A stretch of 64,000 bases of DNA from Paraburkholderia humisilvae (GTDB taxonomy: Bacteria > Pseudomonadota > Gammaproteobacteria > Burkholderiales > Burkholderiaceae). The stretch lies in NCBI RefSeq assembly GCF_902859855.1, contig NZ_CADIKH010000011.1, positions 1-64,000 of the forward strand, read 5' to 3'. The notes beneath the pieces were generated by a model. It ran no database searches, was not told where the DNA came from, and saw nothing but the letters and a program-made list of their open reading frames with translations. Position numbers and translations under genes: made by a program. Each line of letters begins with the position of its first letter. Within the stretch, counting starts at the first letter, position 1. Positions 41,561 to 50,458 of the stretch are shown here, piece by piece.

Positions 41561-41597
41561 ATTCGATTTTCCGAACAAAAGTTCGATATATCGAACA
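41561..41597. promoter_or_regulatory. Paired palindromic operator between kbl-tdh and its regulator
   Basis: The perfect palindrome GTTCGATATATCGAAC (41581-41596) is preceded by an imperfect copy, TTCGATTTTCCGAA (41562-41575). The two centres are 20 bp apart, i.e. on the same helix face. They lie in the divergent gap, 23 bp before the regulator start, which fits binding by the XRE-cupin protein. Confidence 0.65.
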
Positions 41598-41619
41598 ACT
41601 CTAAACGATAGGTCAGCAA

Positions 41620-42249
41620 ATGGCAAGTTCGGAATCCCGCCGTACCGCGCGCGGCGTACCCAGTCCAGCGGCCGCCGCACCCGTCGCGTCAGCGCCGGCG
41701 GCGCCGCCGCGTGTTGGCGAGCAGATCCAGCGGCTGCGCGGCGAACGCAGAATGACGCTCGATGACCTGTCACGCGCCGCCGGCGTGTCGAAGTCGATGT
41801 TGTCCGAAATCGAGCGTGACAAGGCGAATCCGACCATTGCCGTTGCATGGCGCCTGACGAACGCGCTCGGCGTGAGTCTCGATTCGTTGTTTGCGCCGCA
41901 GAAAGCGCCTGAGGCGATCGCGGTGTCGGGCCCGCACGACATTCCTACGTTGAGCGGACACGATGCGAAATACCAGTTGCGCGTCTGGGGTCCGATCGAG
42001 CTCGCCGGCAAGTTCGAGTGGTATGAGCTTACGCTTCAGCCAGGCGGTGCGCTGGTGTCGAACGCACATGAACCGGGCACGCGCGAGCACCTGACCGTGC
42101 TGCACGGCGCGATCGATATCGAAGCAGCGGGCGCGACGAAGCGGTTGAAGGCGGCGGATACGGCGCGCTATGTCGCGGACGAGCCGCATGCGATCCGAAA
42201 CGCGGGTAAGGGCGAAGCGAGGGCGCTGCTCGTGGTGATTCACGGCTAG
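41620..42249 (+). CDS. XRE-family regulator with cupin domain
   Basis: The 209-aa protein has an Ala/Pro-rich start, a Cro/CI helix-turn-helix (GERRMTLDDLSRAAGVSKSMLSEIERDKANPTIAVAWRLTNAL, about 45-90), and a C-terminal cupin (FEWYELTLQPGGALVSNAHEPGTREHLTVLHG). It is divergent from kbl-tdh and probably senses a metabolite of threonine/glycine catabolism. Confidence 0.9.
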   Translation: MASSESRRTARGVPSPAAAAPVASAPAAPPRVGEQIQRLRGERRMTLDDLSRAAGVSKSMLSEIERDKANPTIAVAWRLTNALGVSLDSLFAPQKAPEAIAVSGPHDIPTLSGHDAKYQLRVWGPIELAGKFEWYELTLQPGGALVSNAHEPGTREHLTVLHGAIDIEAAGATKRLKAADTARYVADEPHAIRNAGKGEARALLVVIHG

Positions 42250-42261
42250 GCCAGTCGTCCG

Positions 42262-42280
42262 CCGAAGTAATGTTGGTGCG
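42262..42280 (+). repeat. Short repeat, copy A
   Basis: CCGAAGTAATGTTGGTGCG is related to the copy at 42376-42394 (16 of 19 bases identical), with a partial copy GCGAAGTAATGT at 42285-42296 that opens a hairpin with ACTTCGC. The group lies at the broken 3' end of the recombinase pseudogene and may be an element terminus or attachment site. Confidence 0.5.
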
Positions 42281-42375
42281 TTTTGCGAAGTAATGTCGAA
42301 ACTTCGCCGAATTTAGGTGGGTTTGCGCAATTCTGAATAACCGTTTTCTTGTGAAATCAAACGGTTAGGAACATT

Positions 42376-42394
42376 GCGAAGTAAAGTTGGTGCA
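42376..42394 (+). repeat. Short repeat, copy C
   Basis: GCGAAGTAAAGTTGGTGCA is the third member of the repeat group, next to where the recombinase pseudogene loses its active-site tail. Confidence 0.5.
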
Positions 42395-42446
42395 TTCTTG
42401 GGGGCGGGTTGATGGCCATGTCGCCGCTATCGCTAGCGCTTGGGCA

Positions 42447-44023
42447 GACCAACGCAGGTTGTCGCGCACCATGATCAGCTCGGCGCCGCGCGCGAGCGCA
42501 TGCGAGGCGTGCGCGTGGCGCATCCAGTGCGGGCTCGCGCGGCGCAGCTTCTCCGCCATCGCGGGCCGCTCATCCTTGATTGAGCCGGCGACTAGCGCGA
42601 AAAATCGCCGCAACACGCGTCCGAGCCGCGTGGTTTCGATGCCTGCGCCATCTTCCCTGAGGCTGGCCAAGATGACCGTTGCAGGGTCCCACCTTTCCCG
42701 TGTGACTGGCAACCGGCGTTGCGCCAGGTACTGATCGAGCGCCATGCGCGCCAGTGCGGGGAGCGTCACCTTGCCAGTCTTGCAGCCCTTGCCGACAAGG
42801 TGCAGCCAGTGATCACCATGCTCGTCGACGCGGATGCCGCCGAGCGTTGCGCCTGTCAGCTCACTGACTCTCAGGCCGGTCGCGTACCCGAAATCCAGCA
42901 GGAAACGAAGACGCTGTGCAGCCGCCTCGCTCCAGCCGTAGGACCATTCGAGTCCGTCGGCTATCGTGCGGAGCAGCAGCCATTCGCCCTCAGTGAAGCC
43001 GCGGGTGACGTCGAGGCCCGTCTTCACGCGCCCTCGCACCCTGACACCCGCGAACGGATTGGCGAGGACGTAGCGCTGCTCGACCAACCAGCGGAACAGT
43101 GCCGCCAGGACGGTCAGCGCGTAGGCGGCAGAGCGCGTCGACAATGGTCCACTGTACGGCCAGCCATTCCACGCTTTGTCGCGGCCGCGACGGTCCGACC
43201 CAGCGTTCGCGCGGTGTTGGCCGGCGAAGGAACGCCCGGTAGGCGATCGCATCATCGGTGGTTAGCGAAGACAGCGCACAGCCCCGCTCGACGATCGCCC
43301 ACAGCATCAGGCGTGCCGCCTCCTTCCGGTAGGCGCGCTGCGTGGCGGCGGATTCGTGCAGGGACAGCCAGGATTGCACGGCCTCGTAGTCGTTCGACGC
43401 CTTGAGCAAACATACGTGCGGTGGTGCGCGAAACGGTCCTTGCGAGCCATCAACCTCATGCGGCACGCGCAACTGTTCCCACGGCGCGATCGGCCCTGAA
43501 GGTGCTGCCGCAACCAGCGCACGGGCACGTTCGGTCAGAGTCGGATGGGCGGCAAAGAATGCTTCGACGTGACGCGCGCCTGCAGCGCCGAGCCCGGCGA
43601 TCGCTGTCCACCAGCGCCGCCGGCGCGGAATCCGCACGGTCAGGTCTGCGAGCGTCCGGATTCCCTGCGCCTGCAGAGCGGTCACCACCCGCGACGGCAA
43701 CCACTGGCCGATGTCGTCGGCGATGTGCGCTTCCGGATCGGCAACTTCCGCAGTGCTTCGATCGCGCGGGTGACGGTGTCGGACGTCGCCGCGGAGCGCT
43801 CCCGGAATATCTCCGCCAGGTCGGCGCGGTGCCGGCTCGTCGCGAACGCGACCAGAACCCGCCGGATGCGGCTGAGGACGCCGCGCGCAGACGTCCCCGG
43901 CGCCTTGCGGTCGCCCAAATAGCGCGCGACAGCCGTACGGGCATCGAGCCCGGCGTACCACGCCCGCAATGCAGCCAACTCGGCGTCGTTGGGGAAGGCG
44001 GCGGATTCAGGAAGGCCCGCCAT
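42447..44023 (-). pseudogene. Decayed tyrosine recombinase (DUF3701-type N-domain)
   Basis: One integrase-type gene is spread over three frames. Frame 1 is an N-domain (ELAALRAWYAGLDARTAVARYLGD, 44023 to about 43740). Frame 2 is a middle part (ADDIGQWLPSRVVTALQAQGI...YEAVQSWLSLHESAATQRAY, to about 43160). Frame 3 is the catalytic domain (LTVLAALFRWLVEQRYVLANPFAGV, the Arg motif ATGLRVSEL, and SPHWMRHAHASHAL). The expected LGH...Y tail after VRDNL is lost. Two frameshifts and the 3' truncation make it non-functional. It is a remnant of an integrated element in the accessory region. Confidence 0.8.
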
Positions 44024-44056
44024 GAAAGTGTGTCCGCTCTCGATTCAGCGAGTCTC

Positions 44057-44461
44057 TCAGAGTTCCAGCGCGGCGATTCCGGCACGTGCAATTTCGGCGT
44101 CTTCTTCCGACTTCACTCCCGAAACGCTGACTGAACCGACCACTTCACCTGCGACGACGATGGGAACGCCGCCCTCGAGGAAGCCCGTCATCGGCGCGCT
44201 GAGGAAAGCAACGCGCCCCTGCTTGACGAGGTCCTCATAAAACTTGCTCTCGCGACGACCCAGCGCGGCCGTGCGGCCTTTTGCGAGCGCCATCTCAATT
44301 GAGCTGAGTGTGGCGCCGTCGAGGCGGTTCAGGTGCAGTAGATGACCACCGTCGTCGAAGATTACGATCGTCACCGGCCAGTTGCGGGCCATCGCATGCC
44401 GTTCGGCGGCGGCGGCGATTTTCTTCACGTCGCCGTTGGTCAATATGGTCTTGGTTCTCAT
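44057..44461 (-). CDS. GlcG/HbpS-family protein
   Basis: The 134-aa protein has VTIVIFDDGGHLLHLNRLDGATLSSIEMALAKGRTAAL and GGVPIVVAGEVVGSVSVSGVKSEEDAEIA, the conserved pattern of GlcG/HbpS domains (haem- or small-molecule-binding, function often unknown). It lies 48 bp after the GST gene and probably belongs to the same transcript. Confidence 0.85.
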   Translation of the reverse strand: MRTKTILTNGDVKKIAAAAERHAMARNWPVTIVIFDDGGHLLHLNRLDGATLSSIEMALAKGRTAALGRRESKFYEDLVKQGRVAFLSAPMTGFLEGGVPIVVAGEVVGSVSVSGVKSEEDAEIARAGIAALEL

Positions 44462-44509
44462 CGCTAATATGGTGTTGTCGGGGAACGGATGCGCAGTCGA
44501 GTGCGCGCT

Positions 44510-45121
44510 TTATACGACGGGCGTGGCGTCCTCGGCGGCGAGCGCGGCCTTGACCGCGGCGCGTGCGCCGATCCGCTCCATGAAGCGTGCAAGCGCCTTC
44601 CAGCGCTTGATGTCGATCGAGAAGTGCGGCAGCCACGACAGCACCGTGTACAGGTAGGCGTCGGCCACGCCGAACTCGCCGAGGAGGTAGTCCTTGCGCG
44701 ATAGCGTGGTGTCGAGGTTGTCCAGGCGCTTGTAGAACTTCTCCTTGATGATGTCCTTCACGTCTTCGGGAATATCGCTGCTGAACAGCAGGCTGCAGCC
44801 GGCATGGATTTCCGAGGTGACGAAGTTCAGCGTTTCCTGGAGCCGCACGCGCTCCCACGTGCCGTTCGCCGGTGCGAGCTTCGCTTCCGGCTTCAGGTCG
44901 GCCAGGTACTGGAGAATCGCCGGACCTTCGGTTAGCACTTCGCCATTGTCGAGCACGAGCGCCGCGACATAGCCTTTCGGGTTTACTTCGAGGAAGCTGC
45001 GGCCCTCGGAGGTCTGTTTGGTCTTGTTGTTGACGCGTACCAGTTCGAACGGCAGGCCGAGTTCGCGCAGTACTATGTGCGGCGACAGCGAGCATGCATT
45101 GGGAGCGAAGTAGAGCTTCAT
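44510..45121 (-). CDS. Glutathione S-transferase
   Basis: The 203-aa protein from the ATG at 45121 has a thioredoxin-like N-domain (MKLYFAPNACSLSPHIVLRELGLPFE), cis-Pro/glutathione region (VNPKGYVAALVLDNGEVLTEGPAILQYLADL) and an all-helical C-domain (DYLLGEFGVADAYLYTVLSWLP). The residues ACSLSPH match beta-class bacterial GSTs, which use the cysteine. It is probably a detoxification enzyme, transcribed with the GlcG-like gene. Confidence 0.93.
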   Translation of the reverse strand: MKLYFAPNACSLSPHIVLRELGLPFELVRVNNKTKQTSEGRSFLEVNPKGYVAALVLDNGEVLTEGPAILQYLADLKPEAKLAPANGTWERVRLQETLNFVTSEIHAGCSLLFSSDIPEDVKDIIKEKFYKRLDNLDTTLSRKDYLLGEFGVADAYLYTVLSWLPHFSIDIKRWKALARFMERIGARAAVKAALAAEDATPVV

Positions 45122-45258
45122 GAGGTTGGATTTTGCAGTGACGTGGAGAAGGGTCGGGCGCAACTGCGTCAACTGCACATTGCGCCGCGACCGTTGGGTG
45201 AGCCGATACTAAGGCCCACCAAATCGGCACGTAAAGTTAACATTCGACCGAGGCAACA

Positions 45259-46269
45259 TTAGCTATCTTTATGACCTCGGCAACATGCCCGTTCATCGTC
45301 GGGCGTGCACCGCGGGCGGCCCTTCGAATAGCAGCGCTGGGAAGGCCAGCTTGGATCCAGCGGCGCATCGCGGTGCACGGCGAGCCTCACTACGCTGGGC
45401 GTGCGTCGCAATTGATCGAAGAAGGCGTGCACGGCCGGTGAGAGCTGGCCTGCCTCGGAGCAGACCAGGCCAAACTCGCGATACATCGGCGTGGCGAGGT
45501 TCAGGACGCGCAGCCCCTGGCGCGCGACCGGCAGCATCGATTCCGGCACGAGCGACAGGCCCATGCCCTCGCGGATCAGTTCGAACGCGGTCGACCAGTC
45601 GCGCACCGAAATGCGCAGATCGGACAGCGCGTGGCCCGCTTCCGCGAGAAGCCGCCGACTGTTCAGGCGGCAACCGCCGGTGGCGAGCACGTACGGCTCG
45701 TCCGCCAGCTCTTCCAGCGAGACGCCGATCTTGCTCGAGCGCCGGCCGAGTGGATGGCCGGTCGGCGCCACCACCACCCATTTATCGCGGCCAAGTACGA
45801 ACACCTCCCGTTCGGTGTCGGAGTTCATCACCACGCCGATGTCTACCGTACCGTCTGCGAGCCAAGCCTCGATTTCATCGTCGGTGCCGTCGAGCGAGAC
45901 CACGTTGATGCCGGGATACATCTGCCCGAATGATTGCAGGAAGCTTGGCAGCAAGCTCGTAAAGACCGACGGGAACGTCGCCAGCTTAATGCGCCCGGTA
46001 TGCAAGCCGCGCGACTCGTCGACCAGTGTCTTGATCGACTCCCACTCGACCAGCATGCACCGCGCGTGCGCAATCACCTGTTCGCCTATCGCCGTCACCG
46101 TGGTGCGACGCCGGTCGCGCAGCAGCATCTTCACGCCGAGCATATTCTCCAGCTGGCTTATGGCCTGGCTCGCACCCGATTGCGTGATGCCGACCTGCGC
46201 GGCGGCTTTCGAGACACAGCCAGCATCCGCCGCGGCAACCAGCAAACGCCAATGCATCAAGTTCATCAT
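45259..46269 (-). CDS. LysR-family regulator (CynR/HcaR-like)
   Basis: The 336-aa protein has an N-terminal winged HTH (HWRLLVAAADAGCVSKAAAQVGITQSGASQAISQLENMLG) and a LysR substrate-binding domain. A basic, cysteine-containing C-terminal extension follows (about the last 35 residues). It is divergent from the MFS exporter at 46.4 kb and upstream of the GST gene. It may control either. Confidence 0.92.
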   Translation of the reverse strand: MMNLMHWRLLVAAADAGCVSKAAAQVGITQSGASQAISQLENMLGVKMLLRDRRRTTVTAIGEQVIAHARCMLVEWESIKTLVDESRGLHTGRIKLATFPSVFTSLLPSFLQSFGQMYPGINVVSLDGTDDEIEAWLADGTVDIGVVMNSDTEREVFVLGRDKWVVVAPTGHPLGRRSSKIGVSLEELADEPYVLATGGCRLNSRRLLAEAGHALSDLRISVRDWSTAFELIREGMGLSLVPESMLPVARQGLRVLNLATPMYREFGLVCSEAGQLSPAVHAFFDQLRRTPSVVRLAVHRDAPLDPSWPSQRCYSKGRPRCTPDDERACCRGHKDS

Positions 46270-46367
46270 GATCAGTAGTCCGACTTATGGTTGAAAGTTG
46301 AACAATTAATTTTCCCTGGCGGCAGGTCGGCGAGTAATGTCGCGATTCGTCAATCGAGCCAGCTACC

Positions 46368-47762
46368 ATGACACGCGCCCTTTCCCGCGATCCGTCCTCC
46401 GTTCCCGCCTCCGTCTCGCCTGTCGTGACGCGTGCCGCGCTCATCTCCGTCGCGCTCGGCTCGCTGATGGTCGCGCTCGACGTGACGGCACTGAACGTAG
46501 CGCTGCCGAGCATCGGGCGCGCGTTCGCGGTCGGCATCGACCGGCTCCAGTGGATCGCGGGCGCCTATACGCTGCTGTTCGCAAGTCTGTTGCTCGCCGC
46601 AGGCTCAACCAGCGACCGGCTCGGTGCGCGCTGCACCTTCGTGGCCGGTGTGGTCGTCTTCATGGGCGCGTCGGTTGCCTGCGGCGGCGCTTCCGGCATT
46701 GGCGCGCTGATCGCGGCACGCGCGGCACAGGGCTTGGGCGCGGCGATCATGCTGCCGAGTTCTATGGCGCTGCTCGCCGCAGCCTATCCCGACCAGGCCC
46801 GGCGCGCCCGCGCGATCGCGCTGTGGGGCGGCATCTCGGCAGTCGGCCTGGTGGCCGGCCCGGTCGTCGGCGGGCTGCTCTGCGAACTGGCTGGCTGGCG
46901 CGCGATCTTCTATCTGAACGCGCCGCTCTGCCTGGTCGCAATCGGAGCCGCGCTGCGTTGCGGCGAGCGGCGTGCCGAGCACGCGCGCGCCTTCGATCCG
47001 TGCGGCGTGGCGCTGTCGGCGGTCACGCTCGCCGCCATCATGTTCGCGCTGATCGAGGCGCCCGTGCTTGGCTGGCGCGCACCGGTGATCGTCACGACGT
47101 TGGCCGTGGGCGTGACGGCCGCGTGCGCGCTGGTCGCCTTCGAGCGGCGCGTCGCCGAGCCGATGCTGCCGCCGCAACTGTTCGCGTCGCCGGTTTTCGC
47201 GGCCTCGGTCGGCGTCGCGTTCCTGCAGACCTTCGCCTATTTCGGCACGCTGTTCGTGCTGCCCGTCGCCTTGCAGGTGCATGGCGGCGAGCCGCTCGCG
47301 GTGGGGCTGCAGCTCGCGCCGATGACGATCACCACCGGAGTGGGTGCCACCTTCTCGGGGCGTCTGGCCGAGGCGTTCGGCGTGCGCCGCGTGATGGCGC
47401 TCGGCATGCTTGCCGGTGCCGTCGGCGCGCTCGCGTTGTGCCTGTTCGGTGTGACACAGGCGCCGTTCGTGCTGGCCGCCCTGCTGCTCGGTGTAGGCGG
47501 CGCGACGCTGCCACTGATCGTCGCCTCGGCGCTCGCCGAGGTACCGGCGCAGCGTACCGGCATCGCCTCGGGCGTGGTCAACGCGGCGCGGCAAAGCGGC
47601 GGTGTGCTCGGCATCGCATGCCTCGGCGCGCTGATGAACAACGGCCGGGCCGATGCGCGACTCGCGCTGCTGGTCATCACGGCTGCGTTCTGCGGCGCAG
47701 CCGTGCTGAGCTTCGCGTGCATTTATCGCCCCCCGCGCGCGGCAGCCTCCGTCGAGGCCTGA
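46368..47762 (+). CDS. MFS exporter of the DHA2 (EmrB/QacA) type
   Basis: The 464-aa protein has about 12-14 membrane helices. Motif D1-like MVALDVTALNVALPSIG and the family stretch LQWIAGAYTLLFASLLLAAGSTSDRLGARCTF mark the drug:H+ antiporter-2 group. Probable exporter of a small molecule, divergent from a LysR gene and next to the UbiX/UbiD operon (converging). Confidence 0.92.
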   Translation: MTRALSRDPSSVPASVSPVVTRAALISVALGSLMVALDVTALNVALPSIGRAFAVGIDRLQWIAGAYTLLFASLLLAAGSTSDRLGARCTFVAGVVVFMGASVACGGASGIGALIAARAAQGLGAAIMLPSSMALLAAAYPDQARRARAIALWGGISAVGLVAGPVVGGLLCELAGWRAIFYLNAPLCLVAIGAALRCGERRAEHARAFDPCGVALSAVTLAAIMFALIEAPVLGWRAPVIVTTLAVGVTAACALVAFERRVAEPMLPPQLFASPVFAASVGVAFLQTFAYFGTLFVLPVALQVHGGEPLAVGLQLAPMTITTGVGATFSGRLAEAFGVRRVMALGMLAGAVGALALCLFGVTQAPFVLAALLLGVGGATLPLIVASALAEVPAQRTGIASGVVNAARQSGGVLGIACLGALMNNGRADARLALLVITAAFCGAAVLSFACIYRPPRAAASVEA

Positions 47763-47812
47763 CAACAGGCCGCTCGACGAAGGCCGGATCGCCGCGCGCG
47801 GCGCGCGCCTCA

Positions 47813-48388
47813 TCACGATCCCCAGCGCCGAACGGTGCCGCTGTCGAGTGCAAGTAGGTCGAGCATGCGGCCCACGCTGTGCTCGACGATGTCGTCGATC
47901 GACTCCGGCTTTGCGTAGAACGCAGGCACCGGCGGCATGACAATCGCGCCCATCTCGGTCACCTGCGTCATCGAACGCAGATGGCCGAGATGCAGCGGCG
48001 TCTCGCGCACCATCAGCACAAGCGGGCGCCGCTCCTTGAGTGTGACGTCAGCGGCACGCGACAGCAGGCCATCGGTCACGCCTGTGGCGATCTCGGACAG
48101 ACTCTTGATCGAGCACGGCGCGACCACCATCCCCATGGTGCGGAACGAACCGCTGGAGATGGCCGCGCCGATGTCGGTCGAGGCGTAGTGGACGCTTGCC
48201 AGTTCCTTGACCTGCTCGGCCTTCCACGGCTGTTCGTGGGTCAGCGTGACGTGCGCAGCGCGCGTCATGACGAGGTGAGTCTCGATCTCGAGCCGCCGCA
48301 GGCATTCGAGCGTGCGGATCCCGTACAGGATGCCACTCGCGCCGGTGATGCCGACGACCACGCGCCGCACGGACGTGCGCGCGCTCAT
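47813..48388 (-). CDS. ubiX: UbiX-family flavin prenyltransferase
   Basis: The 191-aa protein has the flavin/prenyl-phosphate motifs VVVGITGASGILYG, SSGSFRTMGMVVAPCSIKSLSEIATG and LMVRETPLHLGHLRSM. It makes prenylated FMN, the cofactor of UbiD decarboxylases. It overlaps the ubiD-like gene by 4 bp, so the pair is a coupled decarboxylase/cofactor unit. Confidence 0.95.
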   Translation of the reverse strand: MSARTSVRRVVVGITGASGILYGIRTLECLRRLEIETHLVMTRAAHVTLTHEQPWKAEQVKELASVHYASTDIGAAISSGSFRTMGMVVAPCSIKSLSEIATGVTDGLLSRAADVTLKERRPLVLMVRETPLHLGHLRSMTQVTEMGAIVMPPVPAFYAKPESIDDIVEHSVGRMLDLLALDSGTVRRWGS

Positions 48389-49890
48389 GCTTCACCATCG
48401 CCGTCCATAGCGTCGAAACGCTCGACACGGGCCGGCTCGCCTGGCAGCCCGAGTTCGCGCCAGCGTTCGGCAACCTGCCGGTAGACCGATTCGCGCAGCA
48501 GCGTGCGGCGCGGGAAGGTCTTGATGTGACGGTAGTCCTTGCAGGCGTTGATGAGCGCCTTGGACCCGTACAGCCGCTTCTCGGGCGGGTTCTGCGAGGG
48601 ATCGAGCGGCGAGCCGCGCGTGTTGCGCAGGATGTCGATGTCGTCGGCCGGATTGCTGCGCGTGCCCATCGCCCACAGCACCTGATCCATGTCGGTCGGG
48701 TCGACGTCGTCGTCCACGGCGATGATCCATTTCGTGACATAGGCGCCGCCGGGTACCTGGGCCGCGAGCGAGAGCGCCTGCGCGGCGTGGCCCGCGTAAC
48801 GCTGTTCGAGACTGATGACGACCAGCGCGAACGCGCCGGCCGCAGCCGGATGCGCATAGACGCCCTTGATACCCTGAATGCCGAGCTTGTCGAGATCGGC
48901 CCAGATCTTTGCGGAGCGGATGGTCGAGAAGAACGCGCTCTGTTCGTTCGACGGATAGTCGGCCATCAGCGCATTGGTCAAGATCGGCCGGTGGCGGAAA
49001 TGCAGAGCCGTCACCTCGATCAGCGGGCAGTCGATGTCCTTGGTGCCGTAGTAGCCCGTGAATTCGCCGAACGGACCTTCCTCCTTCGTCGCGCGGGGAT
49101 GGATCAGACCTTCCATGACGATCTCGGCCGCGGCCGGCACCAGCAGGTCAGATTGTGTCGCGCGAACCACGTCAATGGCGCGACCCTTGATGCCGCCCGC
49201 AAAGCCATATTCCGACACGCCCAGCGGCAGCGATTGCGAGCCCGCCACCATCAGCAGCGGATCGACGCCCCAAACCGCCGCGACCGGCAGCGCCTCGCCG
49301 CGTGCCCAGGCCTGGTGGATATGGCGCAGGGCGTCCTTGCCCGGCGCCAGCGAAAGGCCGACCTGGCGCGGCCCCTGGATCATCATCCGGTAGGTGCCGA
49401 CGTTCAGGTAGCCCGATTCAAGATCGCGCGTGATGACGGCGTCGGCTGTGCCCGCGTAGCGGCCGCCGTCGCGCGGCCAATGCTGCGGAATCGGTAGCTT
49501 CGAGAGGTCGATGTTGGCGCCGTACAGGCTGTTCTGGTAGAGCGGCGCCTCGGAGGCCGGCCCCTCGCGCGGGTCGATCGCGACGCGCAGCTTGTCCTTG
49601 GTGCGGCGGATCAGTTCTAGCGCGGGCGTGGCCGGATCTTCCTCGAGCGTGATCGCGATGCGCGCGACGCTGGGCCCGAACAAGTTCCAGAGATGGCGAA
49701 AGCCGTAGGGCTTCGCGTTGGTGTCGAACAGCACGGCGGGTGAGGTTTCGGTCTTCGCGAGCAGATAGGTGATCGCGCTCATTTCCTCGCGCGCGTCGAC
49801 AGCGGCGTCGATCCGTTGCAACTCGCCCGTGCGTTCGACGCGGGCCAGCCAGTCGCGCAGGTCGGCGACCGGTCCGGTGTTGTCAATCAT
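48385..49890 (-). CDS. ubiD: UbiD-family (prFMN) decarboxylase
   Basis: The 501-aa protein starts at the ATG with GGAG upstream. UbiD signatures: IPIPQHWPRDGGRYAGTADAVITRD-like LPIPQHWPRDGGRY, GPFGEFTGYYG, and VDDDVDPTDMDQVLWAMGTR. Members decarboxylate aromatic or alpha,beta-unsaturated acids, often reversibly. The substrate cannot be read from sequence. The operon context suggests a specific catabolic or biosynthetic acid rather than ubiquinone precursors. Confidence 0.95.
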   Translation of the reverse strand: MIDNTGPVADLRDWLARVERTGELQRIDAAVDAREEMSAITYLLAKTETSPAVLFDTNAKPYGFRHLWNLFGPSVARIAITLEEDPATPALELIRRTKDKLRVAIDPREGPASEAPLYQNSLYGANIDLSKLPIPQHWPRDGGRYAGTADAVITRDLESGYLNVGTYRMMIQGPRQVGLSLAPGKDALRHIHQAWARGEALPVAAVWGVDPLLMVAGSQSLPLGVSEYGFAGGIKGRAIDVVRATQSDLLVPAAAEIVMEGLIHPRATKEEGPFGEFTGYYGTKDIDCPLIEVTALHFRHRPILTNALMADYPSNEQSAFFSTIRSAKIWADLDKLGIQGIKGVYAHPAAAGAFALVVISLEQRYAGHAAQALSLAAQVPGGAYVTKWIIAVDDDVDPTDMDQVLWAMGTRSNPADDIDILRNTRGSPLDPSQNPPEKRLYGSKALINACKDYRHIKTFPRRTLLRESVYRQVAERWRELGLPGEPARVERFDAMDGDGEA

Positions 49891-49974
49891 GCGGGACTCC
49901 GTATTCTTTGGGAAAGATGGGCGGAAGGACGATGCTTCCACATCGTCCTTTCGTGCCCGACAAGGCGGGTCGCC

Positions 49975-50400
49975 TTATTTGCCGTCGATCGAGTATTTGC
50001 CTGGCCCGAGCGCGCACAGGAACAGGAAGCCGGCCGAGATGCTGATGTTCTTGAAGAAGTGGACGAAGAAGGCGTGATGCTCGGCCGGATTCGTCGAATT
50101 CCAGAACGCGTGGCCGATGATGCCTGTGCCGATCGTGTAGACGGCGAACAGCGCAGCGAGCGGGCGCGTCCAGAAACCGAACAGCAGCACGAGGCCGCCG
50201 AAGAACTCGATGACGGTTGCGACGATCGCCGTGAATTCGGGCACCGGTGCATGGACCGAGCGCAGGTAGGCGAGCACCGTGGCGTGATCGGTCAGGTACG
50301 TCCAGCCGAAATAGAGGTAGATCGCGAGGATCATGATCCGCGCGAGCAGGATCATGGCGTCGCGCTGGTTTTCCAGGAAGTCGTAGCGAAGCGTTGTCAT
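49975..50400 (-). CDS. DoxX-family membrane protein
   Basis: The 141-aa protein starts at the ATG with AGGAGC upstream. It has four membrane helices (LARIMILAIYLYFGWTYL; a FGGLVLLFGFWTRPLAALFAVYTIG block; a C-terminal ISAGFLFLCALGPG), as in DoxX/YphA proteins. Often linked to redox enzymes or membrane-associated oxidoreductases. Role here unknown. Confidence 0.9.
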   Translation of the reverse strand: MTTLRYDFLENQRDAMILLARIMILAIYLYFGWTYLTDHATVLAYLRSVHAPVPEFTAIVATVIEFFGGLVLLFGFWTRPLAALFAVYTIGTGIIGHAFWNSTNPAEHHAFFVHFFKNISISAGFLFLCALGPGKYSIDGK

Positions 50401-50458
50401 TGTTGTGCTCCTGTGCTTGGGTAAGGCCCGGTCCGGCTGCCCGCCGGACCACCACGTG

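Noticed and set aside
46605..47816. 403-codon minus-strand frame antisense to the MFS gene
   Set aside because: It is compositionally an Arg/Gln/His-rich shadow of a well-supported transporter gene.
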